Positions 25,534 through 33,645 of a stretch of 64,000 nucleotides of DNA are shown in pieces. Source of the stretch: Candidatus Methylobacter oryzae (GTDB lineage: Bacteria; Pseudomonadota; Gammaproteobacteria; Methylococcales; Methylomonadaceae); assembly GCF_003994235.2 (NCBI RefSeq), contig NZ_RYFG02000116.1:42920-106919 (forward strand), in the 5' to 3' direction. The position numbers were made by a program, and so were the translations under genes. The notes under the pieces are model-generated. The model saw only the letters and a program-made list of their open reading frames with translations, was not told the DNA's origin and made no database searches. Within the stretch, counting starts at the first letter, position 1. Every line of letters starts with the position of its first letter.

Positions 25534-26160
25534 CTAATGCGAGCGGTAGCTACGCATTTGCCCAACGAGAACGCCCTGGATTTCAACTTGATCCGGGCGA
25601 TAGCTCATCGCCGACATTGCGTTATTGGCGGGGATCAATCGCACTTCTCCCGGCGCCTGCTCTATATATTTCAACGTAGCTTCGGCTTTCTCGATTAGCG
25701 CCACCACGATCTCGCCGTTGCCGGCATAACTGCGTTGCTCGATGATTACCCAGTCGCCGTCGAATATCCCGGCCTCAACCATCGAATCGCCCTGAACCTG
25801 TAACACATAGCAGGGCTTATTGCTTTTCAGTATTTCCGGCACGGCCATATAGTTGATGTTTTCTAAAGCTTCAATGGGTCTGCCGGCGGCAATTTTACCG
25901 ACGAACGGCAGTGAGTGTTCGCAAGCCGTATAGTCGCGCTGAGCCTTGGCGGACAAACGAATACCGCCTTGCTTATTGCCGGCGAACGGCTCGACCAGAT
26001 CCGCCGCAATCAGCGCCATGATGTGCTTGTACAACGAGCCGCGCGATGCCATGCCCAACGCCGAACAGAGTTCATCCAGCGTCGGTGGATGGGCAAAGCT
26101 TTCGTAGTTATCGCGCAAGAAATCGAAGATTTCTTTCTGCCGCCGGGTTAATGCGTTCAT
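25534..26160 (-). CDS. lexA: LexA repressor
   Basis: A 208-residue SOS repressor/self-cleaving protease. The N-terminal winged helix (residues 1-70: MNALTRRQKEIFDFL, PTLDELCSALGMASRGSLY) is followed by the Ala92-Gly93 cleavage site (KIAAGRPIE) and the S24 protease domain with Ser126 (QGDSMVEAGIFDGD) and Lys164 (ATLKYIEQ). All catalytic residues are present, so RecA-stimulated cleavage should work. The recognition-helix region (ASRGSLYKHI) differs from the E. coli sequence SPNAAEEHL, which suggests a different operator; no clear CTG-N10-CAG box is seen upstream. Candidate operator-like elements in 26161-26300 are TTACCGTAA and the inverted pair AAACCGC/GCGGTTT. It is divergent from the gene at 26420 and followed by a 49-residue membrane protein. 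Confidence 0.93.
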   Translation of the reverse strand: MNALTRRQKEIFDFLRDNYESFAHPPTLDELCSALGMASRGSLYKHIMALIAADLVEPFAGNKQGGIRLSAKAQRDYTACEHSLPFVGKIAAGRPIEALENINYMAVPEILKSNKPCYVLQVQGDSMVEAGIFDGDWVIIEQRSYAGNGEIVVALIEKAEATLKYIEQAPGEVRLIPANNAMSAMSYRPDQVEIQGVLVGQMRSYRSH

Positions 26161-26419
26161 AGGGCTCCTGTGATTTATTTTTTGTCAGCTTACCGTAAAC
26201 CGCATAAAACGCAAAAAAGAGAACAAAAACCGAATTTCACGATGATATACGGCGGTTTGCGAATTTTAATCCGGTCCTCATTCGATCTTAATCCAATGTC
26301 TAGGTTTTCTCTCATCTTGCCTCTGTAATCTATGCATCATCGTAACTGTCAGGCGCTAATCGCGATGACGTTACACAGCGTATCGAAACATACTTCAACT
26401 TTACAAAGGAAACTGAATC

Positions 26420-26593
26420 ATGAGTGACTTCTACAGAGATTTGTTAACAGGATTGCTATTTATAACCGGCCTGCTCGGCTATCTTTGCGGTGAATTCATC
26501 ATTTCATCGGCGCTATTTGCGATTGCCGCGATTGCCGGTAACTTGAACCAAAACCGCAAGCGCAGCAAAGCCGGACGGCTCTCATGGGACTGA
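26420..26593 (+). CDS. 57-residue membrane protein of unknown function
   Basis: ATG 26420 to TGA 26591-26593, with AAGGAAA 8 bp upstream. The protein has two adjacent hydrophobic stretches (LLTGLLFITGLLGYL and FIISSALFAIAAIAG), probably a transmembrane hairpin, and a basic tail (QNRKRSKAGRLSWD). It is divergent from lexA with a 259-bp intergenic region that should hold both promoters. The codon pattern and ribosome binding site support a real gene; I recognise no family. Confidence 0.65.
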   Translation: MSDFYRDLLTGLLFITGLLGYLCGEFIISSALFAIAAIAGNLNQNRKRSKAGRLSWD

Positions 26594-26769
26594 TTTACCC
26601 AATTTGCCGCTGATTAGGTAAGCTAACGATTCATTTAATTCAAACCGGTAAAACGGAAACTGAAATCGGAAGATAGGAAAGTGAATGTCGATTTTGCCTG
26701 GAACAATTAAATTCCCTTTACGGATGACTATACTTTTAAACTTTATAGGTACACCGAAGGAACTTAAAT

Positions 26770-27144
26770 ATGTCCAAGAAAACCGTTCAAATCAATTGGC
26801 TTAACCAACCGGAAGAACATGACTATCCTGCGGCTCGATCTTATTTGAGTCTAATCTACGATGAATCGGCGGCAAGCGCCTATGTAGAAAAATTAAGGGA
26901 CGCCCCTCTCTCCGAATTCAAGGCAAAAGATATTTTCAGGGCATCAGGTCTTTCACTGCTCGGTATCAGTAATGCGCATGTCGAAAAAGACCAGAAAAAA
27001 ATAGAATCGGGAAAAGATATTTCCCCGCTTTTATTGGTCAGGGATACGGCCAACGGCAAGGTCGTCATTGCCGACGGCTATCACCGCTTGTGCGCCATTT
27101 ATTCATATGATGAAGACGCTGTAATCCGCTGTAAAATTGTGTAG
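26770..27144 (+). CDS. ParB/sulfiredoxin-fold-like protein of unknown function
   Basis: A 124-residue soluble protein preceded by AAGGAAC. The C-terminal part (LLLVRDTANGKVVIADGYHR followed by LCAIYSYDED) matches the ParB/Srx-type 'iaDGyHRl-A' signature. The N-terminal half (YLSLIYDESAASAYVEKLRD, LSEFKAKDIFRASGL) is helical. It is too short for a partition protein and lacks a helix-turn-helix, so it is more likely a stand-alone ParB-fold domain. Its substrate, if any, is unknown. It converges with the SulP transporter gene with 30 bp between the stops. Confidence 0.7.
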   Translation: MSKKTVQINWLNQPEEHDYPAARSYLSLIYDESAASAYVEKLRDAPLSEFKAKDIFRASGLSLLGISNAHVEKDQKKIESGKDISPLLLVRDTANGKVVIADGYHRLCAIYSYDEDAVIRCKIV

Positions 27145-27174
27145 CCGTCGTTGATAAGGGCTGACGAAAGAAAT

Positions 27175-29400
27175 CTAGCGTTCTTCCAGCGAACAAAGCT
27201 CAATATCGGTTTGCCGCAAACGAAGGGAAACAGCCCTGGCGATACGGGCAAAAATCCGCGTCCCTAACACCGGATTATTATAGACTTGGCCGTTAAACTC
27301 CTGCCGCGACAACGAGTAAATCTCACAATCCGTTTTGGCAATGGCTTCGGCCGAACGTTGGCGATGATCCAGAAACGCCATCTCTCCAAAATAGTCGCCT
27401 TGGTGAAAAGTCGCTAAATGATGATGTTTGCCATTGTTTAGCGGCAAGAAAACCTGCACGATGCCGCGGCGGATCAGGAACAGCTCATCGCCGCTATCGC
27501 CTAAAGTAAATATTTTCTCACCGGCCGGCACCGTCCGTTCCTGTAGACAAGGCCGTAATGCAGCGAGCGTTGCTTCATCGGATTCGCGCAGTAATTCAAT
27601 GTCGGCCAGATCAAGCGTCTGCTCGTTAAGTCTTTCTTCAGTCCATCCGGATGCTTGTAGAATTTGATTTTCCATCCATTCCAACGCTTCATCGCGGGTA
27701 TCGAAAATCCGAATGCCGTTGCCGTCGTCAGTCACTAAACCGACTTGAGTCATATACTTCAACAGGTCTTCGCCGCTGGGTAATTTGGAAGGCATGCCGC
27801 TGAATATCAGTTCGCCGCCTCGTGCTCGCAACCTATCCTGCATCAACGTAAACAAATGCGCGGCCGTGTAATCCAGACATTCCACGCGGCGCATGTCGAA
27901 TAACAGCCATTTACAAATGTCTAAATCGGGCTCTAATTGGCTGAACAAATGATCGGTAGTGCCGAAAAATAAATTGCCTTGTAATTCATAAATCGCCGCT
28001 TCGTTACCGTGCTCGCGTAGAAATAGCTGCTCGTCTTCCAAGCGGTAGGTTTTGGAGGACGTTTCTTTAAGCGTGGCCCGCCGCCGCAATACCGAAGCGC
28101 GAATTTGATCGCGAATGAACAATAAAATCGCCAATCCGATGCCTGTCGCGGAAGCGGCAATTAAACCGACCGTTTCAGCGACAATAACGACCGAGGCAAT
28201 GACGGTAAAATCGAAAAAAGTTTCTTTATGCCGTAATAAATGGAACGCATGCCAATCGAACATTCTCGTAGCCACGACCAATAAAATGCCGGCTAACGCG
28301 GCAATAGGCACCCAGGCAATCAATGGCGATAATACGAGTATTGCCAGCACGACCAAGCCGCCCTCAATCACCCCGGATTGGGTCTTACGGCCGCCGCTGG
28401 TAATGTTGACCAAACTGGCGCCCATCGTTCCCGAACCGGGCATTCCTCCGGCCGCGAACGACAGCAGATTGGCAAAGCCCTGGCCTAACAGCTCTTGATT
28501 GGAATCATGGCGTTTTTTGGTCAGTGCATCCAGCACGATGCAGGTTTTCAACGTATCGATAGACAGCAACGCCGATAAAGCCAGCGCGGAGTAAGCCACT
28601 ACCTGTAAGTCGGCCAAGCCGGTTTGCTGCACCGATTGAAAGCGGTCTTTAACCGTTTCCCAAAAATCCGTACCGGCCGGAATCGGCCCGATGATCAGCG
28701 CATTGGCTTCTAAAGATAACAATGCCGGCACATACAGGCTTATCAGGAAGTAGCCGGCTATTCCGGAAAACAAGCCGACGATAGCGGCCGGAATTTTTTG
28801 CGTTATGCGCGGTGCAATTAACATTGCGCCGATAGTGACTGCTCCGACGACAATTCCGGGCCATTGCCATGAATCGGGAGCCGTTAAGCCATGCCACAGG
28901 CCTGCACTTTTCGGTATGCCGAGCAAATTGGGAATCTGGCCGATCGCGATAATCAGGCCGACGCCCGATAAATAACCGCTGACAACCGGGAAAGGAATAT
29001 ATTTAATCAATCGCCCGCCTTTCAATAACCCATAAAGGATTTGTAACAACGCGGCCAATAACGCAGTCAACGCTAACAATGCCGGAATGCGGTTAATCTC
29101 GGTGCCGGTCCTGGTTAACTCAAGTGCCAACCCCGATAAAACCGCCGCAGCCGGAGCGCAAGGGGCGGAAATCAAGGCGGGGGTGCGCCCAAACAAAGGC
29201 GCGCCCAAACCCATGCAAGCCGCGCCTATCATGCCGATAAAAGCACCCTCGCCTGCCATTTTCGGGTCAACCGAGGAAAACACCAGCACGCCAAAAGCAA
29301 TCGCCGACGGCAATGCAACCAGCATGGACGCCAATCCCCCCCAGAACTCATCGATGAAAGTGTGGGTTGGCGAGGTGGTTGGAGCTGCTTTAGTTGCCAT
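27175..29400 (-). CDS. SulP-family anion transporter with STAS and cyclic-nucleotide-binding domains
   Basis: A 741-residue inner-membrane transporter. The SulP/SLC26 core (about 15-430) includes GLASMLVALPSAIAFGVLVF, the substrate-site helices around GFANLLSFAAGGMPGSGTMG and a C-terminal helix bundle. Then come a STAS domain at about 450-570 (AIYELQGNLFFGTTDHLF, LLFDMRRVECLDYTAAHLF) and a cNMP-binding domain at about 610-735 (LFLIRRGIVQVFLPLNN, GDYFGEMAFLDHRQRSAEA). The GEMAFLD-RSA segment is the phosphate-binding cassette. The transported ion may be sulfate or bicarbonate. Fusion to a cNMP domain suggests allosteric control by a nucleotide second messenger. The gene stands alone, convergent with 26770-27144 and divergent from nhaD. 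Confidence 0.93.
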   Translation of the reverse strand: MATKAAPTTSPTHTFIDEFWGGLASMLVALPSAIAFGVLVFSSVDPKMAGEGAFIGMIGAACMGLGAPLFGRTPALISAPCAPAAAVLSGLALELTRTGTEINRIPALLALTALLAALLQILYGLLKGGRLIKYIPFPVVSGYLSGVGLIIAIGQIPNLLGIPKSAGLWHGLTAPDSWQWPGIVVGAVTIGAMLIAPRITQKIPAAIVGLFSGIAGYFLISLYVPALLSLEANALIIGPIPAGTDFWETVKDRFQSVQQTGLADLQVVAYSALALSALLSIDTLKTCIVLDALTKKRHDSNQELLGQGFANLLSFAAGGMPGSGTMGASLVNITSGGRKTQSGVIEGGLVVLAILVLSPLIAWVPIAALAGILLVVATRMFDWHAFHLLRHKETFFDFTVIASVVIVAETVGLIAASATGIGLAILLFIRDQIRASVLRRRATLKETSSKTYRLEDEQLFLREHGNEAAIYELQGNLFFGTTDHLFSQLEPDLDICKWLLFDMRRVECLDYTAAHLFTLMQDRLRARGGELIFSGMPSKLPSGEDLLKYMTQVGLVTDDGNGIRIFDTRDEALEWMENQILQASGWTEERLNEQTLDLADIELLRESDEATLAALRPCLQERTVPAGEKIFTLGDSGDELFLIRRGIVQVFLPLNNGKHHHLATFHQGDYFGEMAFLDHRQRSAEAIAKTDCEIYSLSRQEFNGQVYNNPVLGTRIFARIARAVSLRLRQTDIELCSLEER

Positions 29401-29697
29401 GTTTTCAATATTCCGGTTAAGAAAGTTTGTTGTTTTTGTTTAAAGCTTGATTTTCGAAGTCTACGCTAATAAAGCCGGCCGAATCTTGAATGTCCGGGTT
29501 CCGAGCAGCCGCAAAATAAAATTATATCGCTGAAAGCCGGGTTCCGATAAAGAAACGGATTCAATGACAGCTCCAGACAGTTTTAATCCGCGCCTTTACG
29601 CTTTTTTTACACTGATCTGATTAAAATCCGGTATTAAAATCTGCAAGCTTAGCGACTAGGCAAGCGTTGCCAGGTAAACCATTTAAATTGATTAAGC

Positions 29698-31323
29698 ATG
29701 AGGCCGATTATTGTGAATTATGGTTTTCTTATACCCAAAGGGCATAAGCTTCGTTTGAGCAGGCAAGCCGCTCAACTCAGCTTTATAGCCAAAGGCCATA
29801 AGTTTCGTTTGAGCAGGCAAGCCGCTCAACTCAGCTTTATAGCCAAAGGCCATAAGTTTCGTTTGAGCGGACAAGCCGCTCAACTCAGCTTTATACTAGG
29901 AATAACGGCTTTGCTGTTGCCGGGAACGGTCTTCGCCGACGGAGAAACAGCGGCGGCGCCATTGCAGCATATTGATCTAACGCATCATTGGGCGGGCTAT
30001 TTTTCTCTGGTAGTGATGATCTTTGCCTATATTACAGCGATGTTCGAAGAGGCTACTGAACTTCGCAAATCCAAACCGATGCTACTTGCTGCGGGTTTGA
30101 TTTGGCTTGTGATTGTCGTGGCCTATCAACAACAAGGCAACGACCATTTTGCGGTAACCGCCTTTAAGAGCAACATGCAGGCTTATATCGAATTGTTGTT
30201 GTTTATCATGGTGTCGATGACTTACCTGAACGCGATGGAAGACATGCGCATATTCGACGCTTTAAAAGTCCGGCTAGTCGGTATGCATTTGAGTTACCGG
30301 CAACTGTTCTGGATTACCGGCTTACTGGTATTTTTTATTTCCAGCGTCGTTAACGGCCTGACAGCGGGATTACTGATGGGAGCCGTAGTGGTCGCCGTCG
30401 GCAAAGACAGTCCGCGTTTCGTTTCATTGGCATGCATCAACATTATCGTTGCGACCAATGCCGGCGGTTCTTTCAGCCCATTGGGCGGCATTTCGACGCT
30501 ATTCGTATGGCAACACGGCATTTTGGGCTTTACGGAGTTTTTTAAATTGTTTATTCCTTGCCTGGTAAATTTTTTCGTTCCGGCCTTGGTAATGAATTTT
30601 TCAGTACCCAAAGACAGGCCTGATATCGACGATGAACAGGTCCATTTGCTTCGCGGAGCTAAACGCGTGATCTTTCTGTTTGGCATTACGATAAGCCTGG
30701 CTGTAACGTTTGACATGAAACTGCATTTGCCGGCAGCAGCCGGGATGATGGCAGGCTTATCGTTATTGCAGTTCTTTTATTACTACCTGAACAGAATCAA
30801 TAAAGAAAATACCTATAAGCAATCGGAATTCGCGTTGTTTTTCGGCAGCGGAAAAATCAATTCCTCCGCCAGCGAAATCAGTAGATTGGATATTTTCGAC
30901 AAAGTCGGCCGTCTTGAATGGGATACCTTGTTCTTTTTTTACGGCGCGATGATGGGCATCAGCGGACTGGGCTACATCGGTTATCTCGATGCGATCTCGC
31001 AAGTGCTGTACGGACAATTAAGCCCGACGCTGGCCAACGTTCTGATCGGCCTATCCTCGGCATTTGTCGATAACGGCACGTTGATGTTCGCCGTCCTCAC
31101 GATGCACCCCGACATATCACAAGGGCAATGGCTGCTGTTGACCCTGACCTTGGGCGTCGGCGGCAGCCTGCTGGCGATTGGCTCGGCGCCTGGAATCGGC
31201 TTGCTGGGCCAAGCAAAAGGCCAATATACTTTCACCAGCCATATGAAATGGTGCCCGATGATTTTGTTGGGCTATTTTGCCAGCATTGGCGTACATTTCT
31301 TGATCAACTCCAAATCTTTTTAA
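29698..31323 (+). CDS. nhaD: NhaD-type Na+/H+ antiporter with repeat-derived N-terminus
   Basis: An inner-membrane sodium/proton antiporter of the NhaD/ArsB (IT) superfamily, 541 residues as drawn. From residue 81 it matches NhaD proteins: DLTHHWAGYFSLVVMIFAYI, ELRKSKPMLLAAGLIWLVIV, NGLTAGLLMGAVVVAVGKD, INIIVATNAGGSFSPLGG, AFVDNGTLMFAVLTM and LGVGGSLLAIGSAPGIGLLG. Residues 63-80 (LSFILGITALLLPGTVFA) look like a cleavable signal peptide. Residues 13-66 are three copies of an 18-residue repeat encoded by palindromic DNA, so the original start of the signal peptide seems to have been overwritten by repeat insertion. The start codon (29698 or later) is uncertain and no good ribosome binding site is seen. 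A two-component pair follows. Confidence 0.88.
   Translation: MRPIIVNYGFLIPKGHKLRLSRQAAQLSFIAKGHKFRLSRQAAQLSFIAKGHKFRLSGQAAQLSFILGITALLLPGTVFADGETAAAPLQHIDLTHHWAGYFSLVVMIFAYITAMFEEATELRKSKPMLLAAGLIWLVIVVAYQQQGNDHFAVTAFKSNMQAYIELLLFIMVSMTYLNAMEDMRIFDALKVRLVGMHLSYRQLFWITGLLVFFISSVVNGLTAGLLMGAVVVAVGKDSPRFVSLACINIIVATNAGGSFSPLGGISTLFVWQHGILGFTEFFKLFIPCLVNFFVPALVMNFSVPKDRPDIDDEQVHLLRGAKRVIFLFGITISLAVTFDMKLHLPAAAGMMAGLSLLQFFYYYLNRINKENTYKQSEFALFFGSGKINSSASEISRLDIFDKVGRLEWDTLFFFYGAMMGISGLGYIGYLDAISQVLYGQLSPTLANVLIGLSSAFVDNGTLMFAVLTMHPDISQGQWLLLTLTLGVGGSLLAIGSAPGIGLLGQAKGQYTFTSHMKWCPMILLGYFASIGVHFLINSKSF
29743..29894 (+). repeat. three tandem 54-bp palindromic repeats inside the nhaD reading frame
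   Basis: Units start at 29743, 29797 and 29851 with an exact 54-bp period. Each contains a nearly palindromic core: ATAAGCT-tcg-TTTGAGC pairing with GCTCAA-ctc-AGCTTTAT. Because 54 is divisible by three, each unit encodes 18 residues (KGHKLRLSRQAAQLSFIA and variants). A degenerate half-unit (ATACCCAAAGGG) precedes the first copy. Confidence 0.9.
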
Positions 31324-31361
31324 CAGTGGTTGTAGACGGTCAGCCGCTTTGGGAGAAAAGT

Positions 31362-32933
31362 TTGCGTAACAACGAACCGGCAGAGCATCGGCTCTCGGAA
31401 ATAATGTTAAACCGCAGTCACCGTCCGAACCGGTTGCAAGGCTACCTGTGGGGTATCGCTGCTCCGTTTATTTGCACGCTGATCGATTGGCCGCTACGTC
31501 ATGTTTTAGGGCCGGCCAGCATCCTGATGACTTACTTGTTAGGAGTGTTTTTAGTCGCGAGCCGCTACGGTCGCGGCGCATCCATCATCGCTTCATTCTT
31601 GAGCGCACCGGTATTTGCTTTTTATTTTGCCCAGCCGATTTTTTCACTTGCTATCAGCGACCTTGAAAACATCGTAGGACTAGGCGTGATGATGGTTGTT
31701 GCTAATGTGACGAGTAATTTTTTGGAGAGAGTGCAACTGCAAGCGGAAATCTCCAAACAGCGGGAAAACCGGGCCAACGCACTTTATCGCTTAAGTCAGG
31801 CCCTATCCGATGCGCATAATCAACAAGCAGTTGCCAAAATCGCGGTAGACCATATCTACGATGATTTTGGCGCCTTGTCGGTATTGCTGTTTCCGGACCG
31901 GGAGTTTCGTCTCAAGTATCCGTCCGATACGCCGCTCGAGCATTCTGTTCGCGGCATCGACCTGGAAATAGCGCAGCAGACCTATCGGCAACGCACTATC
32001 GAGAGAACCGAAGATTCAACAGGCTCAATTAGCTATTATCCGCTGGAAAGCTCGCAATCCATTCAGGGCGTACTGGCTATAAAATCACCGGCAGCGGCTA
32101 ATTTAAAAGATCCCGAATTGACTGCTTTTTTCGATACTTTTTTGAACCTGATCTCGCAAACCCTTGAGCGCCTAAGCTTAACCGAACAGGCGAACAATGC
32201 GAATCTTCAAGCCGAAACCGAGTCCTTGCGCAATGCATTGTTAAGTGCGATATCGCACGATCTGCGCACGCCATTGACGCGCATTATCGGCGCAGGCACG
32301 GCCCTGGTTGAAAATAACGCGGATTTTTCATCGGAAGAAAAACTGGATCTTAATAAAGTCATTCTTGACGAAGCCCAACGCATGTCGGAACTGACCAGCA
32401 AGATACTGGACATGGCGAGGCTGACGGCAGGTGAAATCATTCTTCACCCGGAATGGAACGCACTTGAAGAAATAGTCGGCAGCGCGTTGAACCGACTGGA
32501 AAGAAACTTGAAAACGCGGCCGGTGAGAACGCTGTTACCTGATCATTTGCCGCTGCTTTGGATAGATGCGGTATTAATCGAACAGGTTCTGGCCAACCTG
32601 ATCGAAAACGCGATCAAGTACACGCCGGAAGGCAGTCCTATCGATATTAGCGCTGAATTATCGGCCAACAACATAATCATTACCGTATCGGACTATGGTT
32701 TCGGCATTCCGCAAGGCATGGAAGAAAAAATATTCGACAAGTTTTACCGGCTTGAGTCCGAAAGCCATCAAGGCGGGGTAGGACTCGGATTAACCTTATG
32801 CCGGGCCATTATTGAAGCCCATGACGGCAGCATTCATGCGACCAATCAGTCCGGTAAAGGCGCATCGTTTATCATTAACTTACCGATCCACGATTCGCCT
32901 GAGTTGAACTGTTTTGAAGGAATGCCGTCATGA
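31362..32933 (+). CDS. sensor histidine kinase, KdpD C-terminal-like (DUF4118)
   Basis: A membrane sensor kinase. I start it at TTG 31362, which has GGGAG 6 bp upstream; ATG 31404 is the alternative, and a longer frame would overlap nhaD. Four hydrophobic helices (YLWGIAAPFICTLIDWPL, ASILMTYLLGVFLVASRYG, ASIIASFLSAPVFAFYF, GLGVMMVVANVTSNFL) form a DUF4118-like sensor. A GAF-like region spans about 130-240. HisKA has SHDLRTPLTRIIG. The ATPase domain contains NLIENAIKYTPEG and VSDYGFGIP, ending in GVGLGLTLCRAIIEAHDG. It lacks the KdpD and Usp domains of true KdpD, and no kdpFABC genes are in view. It overlaps the regulator gene by 4 bp (ATGA). Control of nhaD or ion homeostasis is inferred from position. 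Confidence 0.9.
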   Translation: MRNNEPAEHRLSEIMLNRSHRPNRLQGYLWGIAAPFICTLIDWPLRHVLGPASILMTYLLGVFLVASRYGRGASIIASFLSAPVFAFYFAQPIFSLAISDLENIVGLGVMMVVANVTSNFLERVQLQAEISKQRENRANALYRLSQALSDAHNQQAVAKIAVDHIYDDFGALSVLLFPDREFRLKYPSDTPLEHSVRGIDLEIAQQTYRQRTIERTEDSTGSISYYPLESSQSIQGVLAIKSPAAANLKDPELTAFFDTFLNLISQTLERLSLTEQANNANLQAETESLRNALLSAISHDLRTPLTRIIGAGTALVENNADFSSEEKLDLNKVILDEAQRMSELTSKILDMARLTAGEIILHPEWNALEEIVGSALNRLERNLKTRPVRTLLPDHLPLLWIDAVLIEQVLANLIENAIKYTPEGSPIDISAELSANNIIITVSDYGFGIPQGMEEKIFDKFYRLESESHQGGVGLGLTLCRAIIEAHDGSIHATNQSGKGASFIINLPIHDSPELNCFEGMPS

Positions 32934-33631
32934 GCGATGAGATCAAGCCGCTTATTCTAGTGATTGAGGACGATCCGCAAACTCGCCGTCTGCTGAAAAC
33001 CAATCTTTGCACCCGCGGATGGCGCGTTATTGAAGCGGAAAACGGTAAGGATGGGCTCGCGCTGGTTAAAAGCGACAGCCCCGATCTGGTCATACTTGAT
33101 CTGGGCTTACCCGATATGGATGGCATTTCGCTAACCAAACGTTTACGGCAGTTATCCGATTTGCCGGTGTTGGTGTTATCGGCCCGCAGCCAGGAGCAAA
33201 ACAAGATCATGGCGCTGGATGCCGGCGCGGACGATTACCTGACCAAACCGTTCAGTACCGGAGAACTGCATGCCCGCCTCCAGGCGTTGCTTCGCCGCGT
33301 GATGCGCACAACGAACAAAACGGAAACATTTCAAACCGGCGAATTATCGGTCGACCTGGCCCGGCGCAAAGTTTTTATGGCCGGCAATGAAGTTCATATC
33401 ACGCCGATTGAATACCGCCTGCTCAGCATTCTAGTCCGCCATGCCGGTTTGGTTGTTACCCACCGCCAGCTCCTGAAAGAAGTCTGGGGAGGCGAACATA
33501 TCCACGACCAGCATTATCTGCGGGTATATATGGGGCAACTGCGCCATAAACTGGAAGTCAACCCCGCCAGACCGCGTTATTTACGGACAGAGGTCGGAGT
33601 CGGCTATCGCTTGGCTGAAGAGGACAGCTAA
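32930..33631 (+). CDS. OmpR/KdpE-family response regulator
   Basis: A 233-residue two-component regulator. The receiver domain has Asp14-Asp15 (VIEDDPQ), phospho-acceptor Asp57 (VILDLGLPDMDG), Ser/Thr switch (VLSARSQEQNK) and Lys (GADDYLTKPF). A winged-helix DNA-binding domain follows at about 130-230 (ELSVDLARRKVFMAGNEVHI, TPIEYRLLSILVRHAG, LRVYMGQLRHKLE, GVGYRLAEE). It is translationally coupled to the histidine kinase by an ATGA overlap. KdpE is the closest named group by pattern, but without a kdp operon the target is unknown; the upstream nhaD is the obvious candidate. Confidence 0.93.
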   Translation: MSDEIKPLILVIEDDPQTRRLLKTNLCTRGWRVIEAENGKDGLALVKSDSPDLVILDLGLPDMDGISLTKRLRQLSDLPVLVLSARSQEQNKIMALDAGADDYLTKPFSTGELHARLQALLRRVMRTTNKTETFQTGELSVDLARRKVFMAGNEVHITPIEYRLLSILVRHAGLVVTHRQLLKEVWGGEHIHDQHYLRVYMGQLRHKLEVNPARPRYLRTEVGVGYRLAEEDS

Positions 33632-33645
33632 TCGGCCAAGCGCCG

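Noticed and set aside
26165..26190. LexA box CTG...CAG upstream of lexA
   Set aside because: The spacing is 15 nt, too long for the CTG-N10-CAG type.
29692..29883. Minus-strand ORF of repeated SGLPAQTKLMAFGYKAEL units
   Set aside because: It is the complement of the palindromic 54-bp repeats and overlaps the nhaD start; no independent evidence for a gene.
29743..29894. Possible CRISPR array because of regular spacing
   Set aside because: The units are contiguous 54-bp copies with no variable spacers and no cas genes nearby.
31362..33631. True KdpD/KdpE potassium system
   Set aside because: The kinase lacks the KdpD and Usp domains, and no kdpFABC genes are present.
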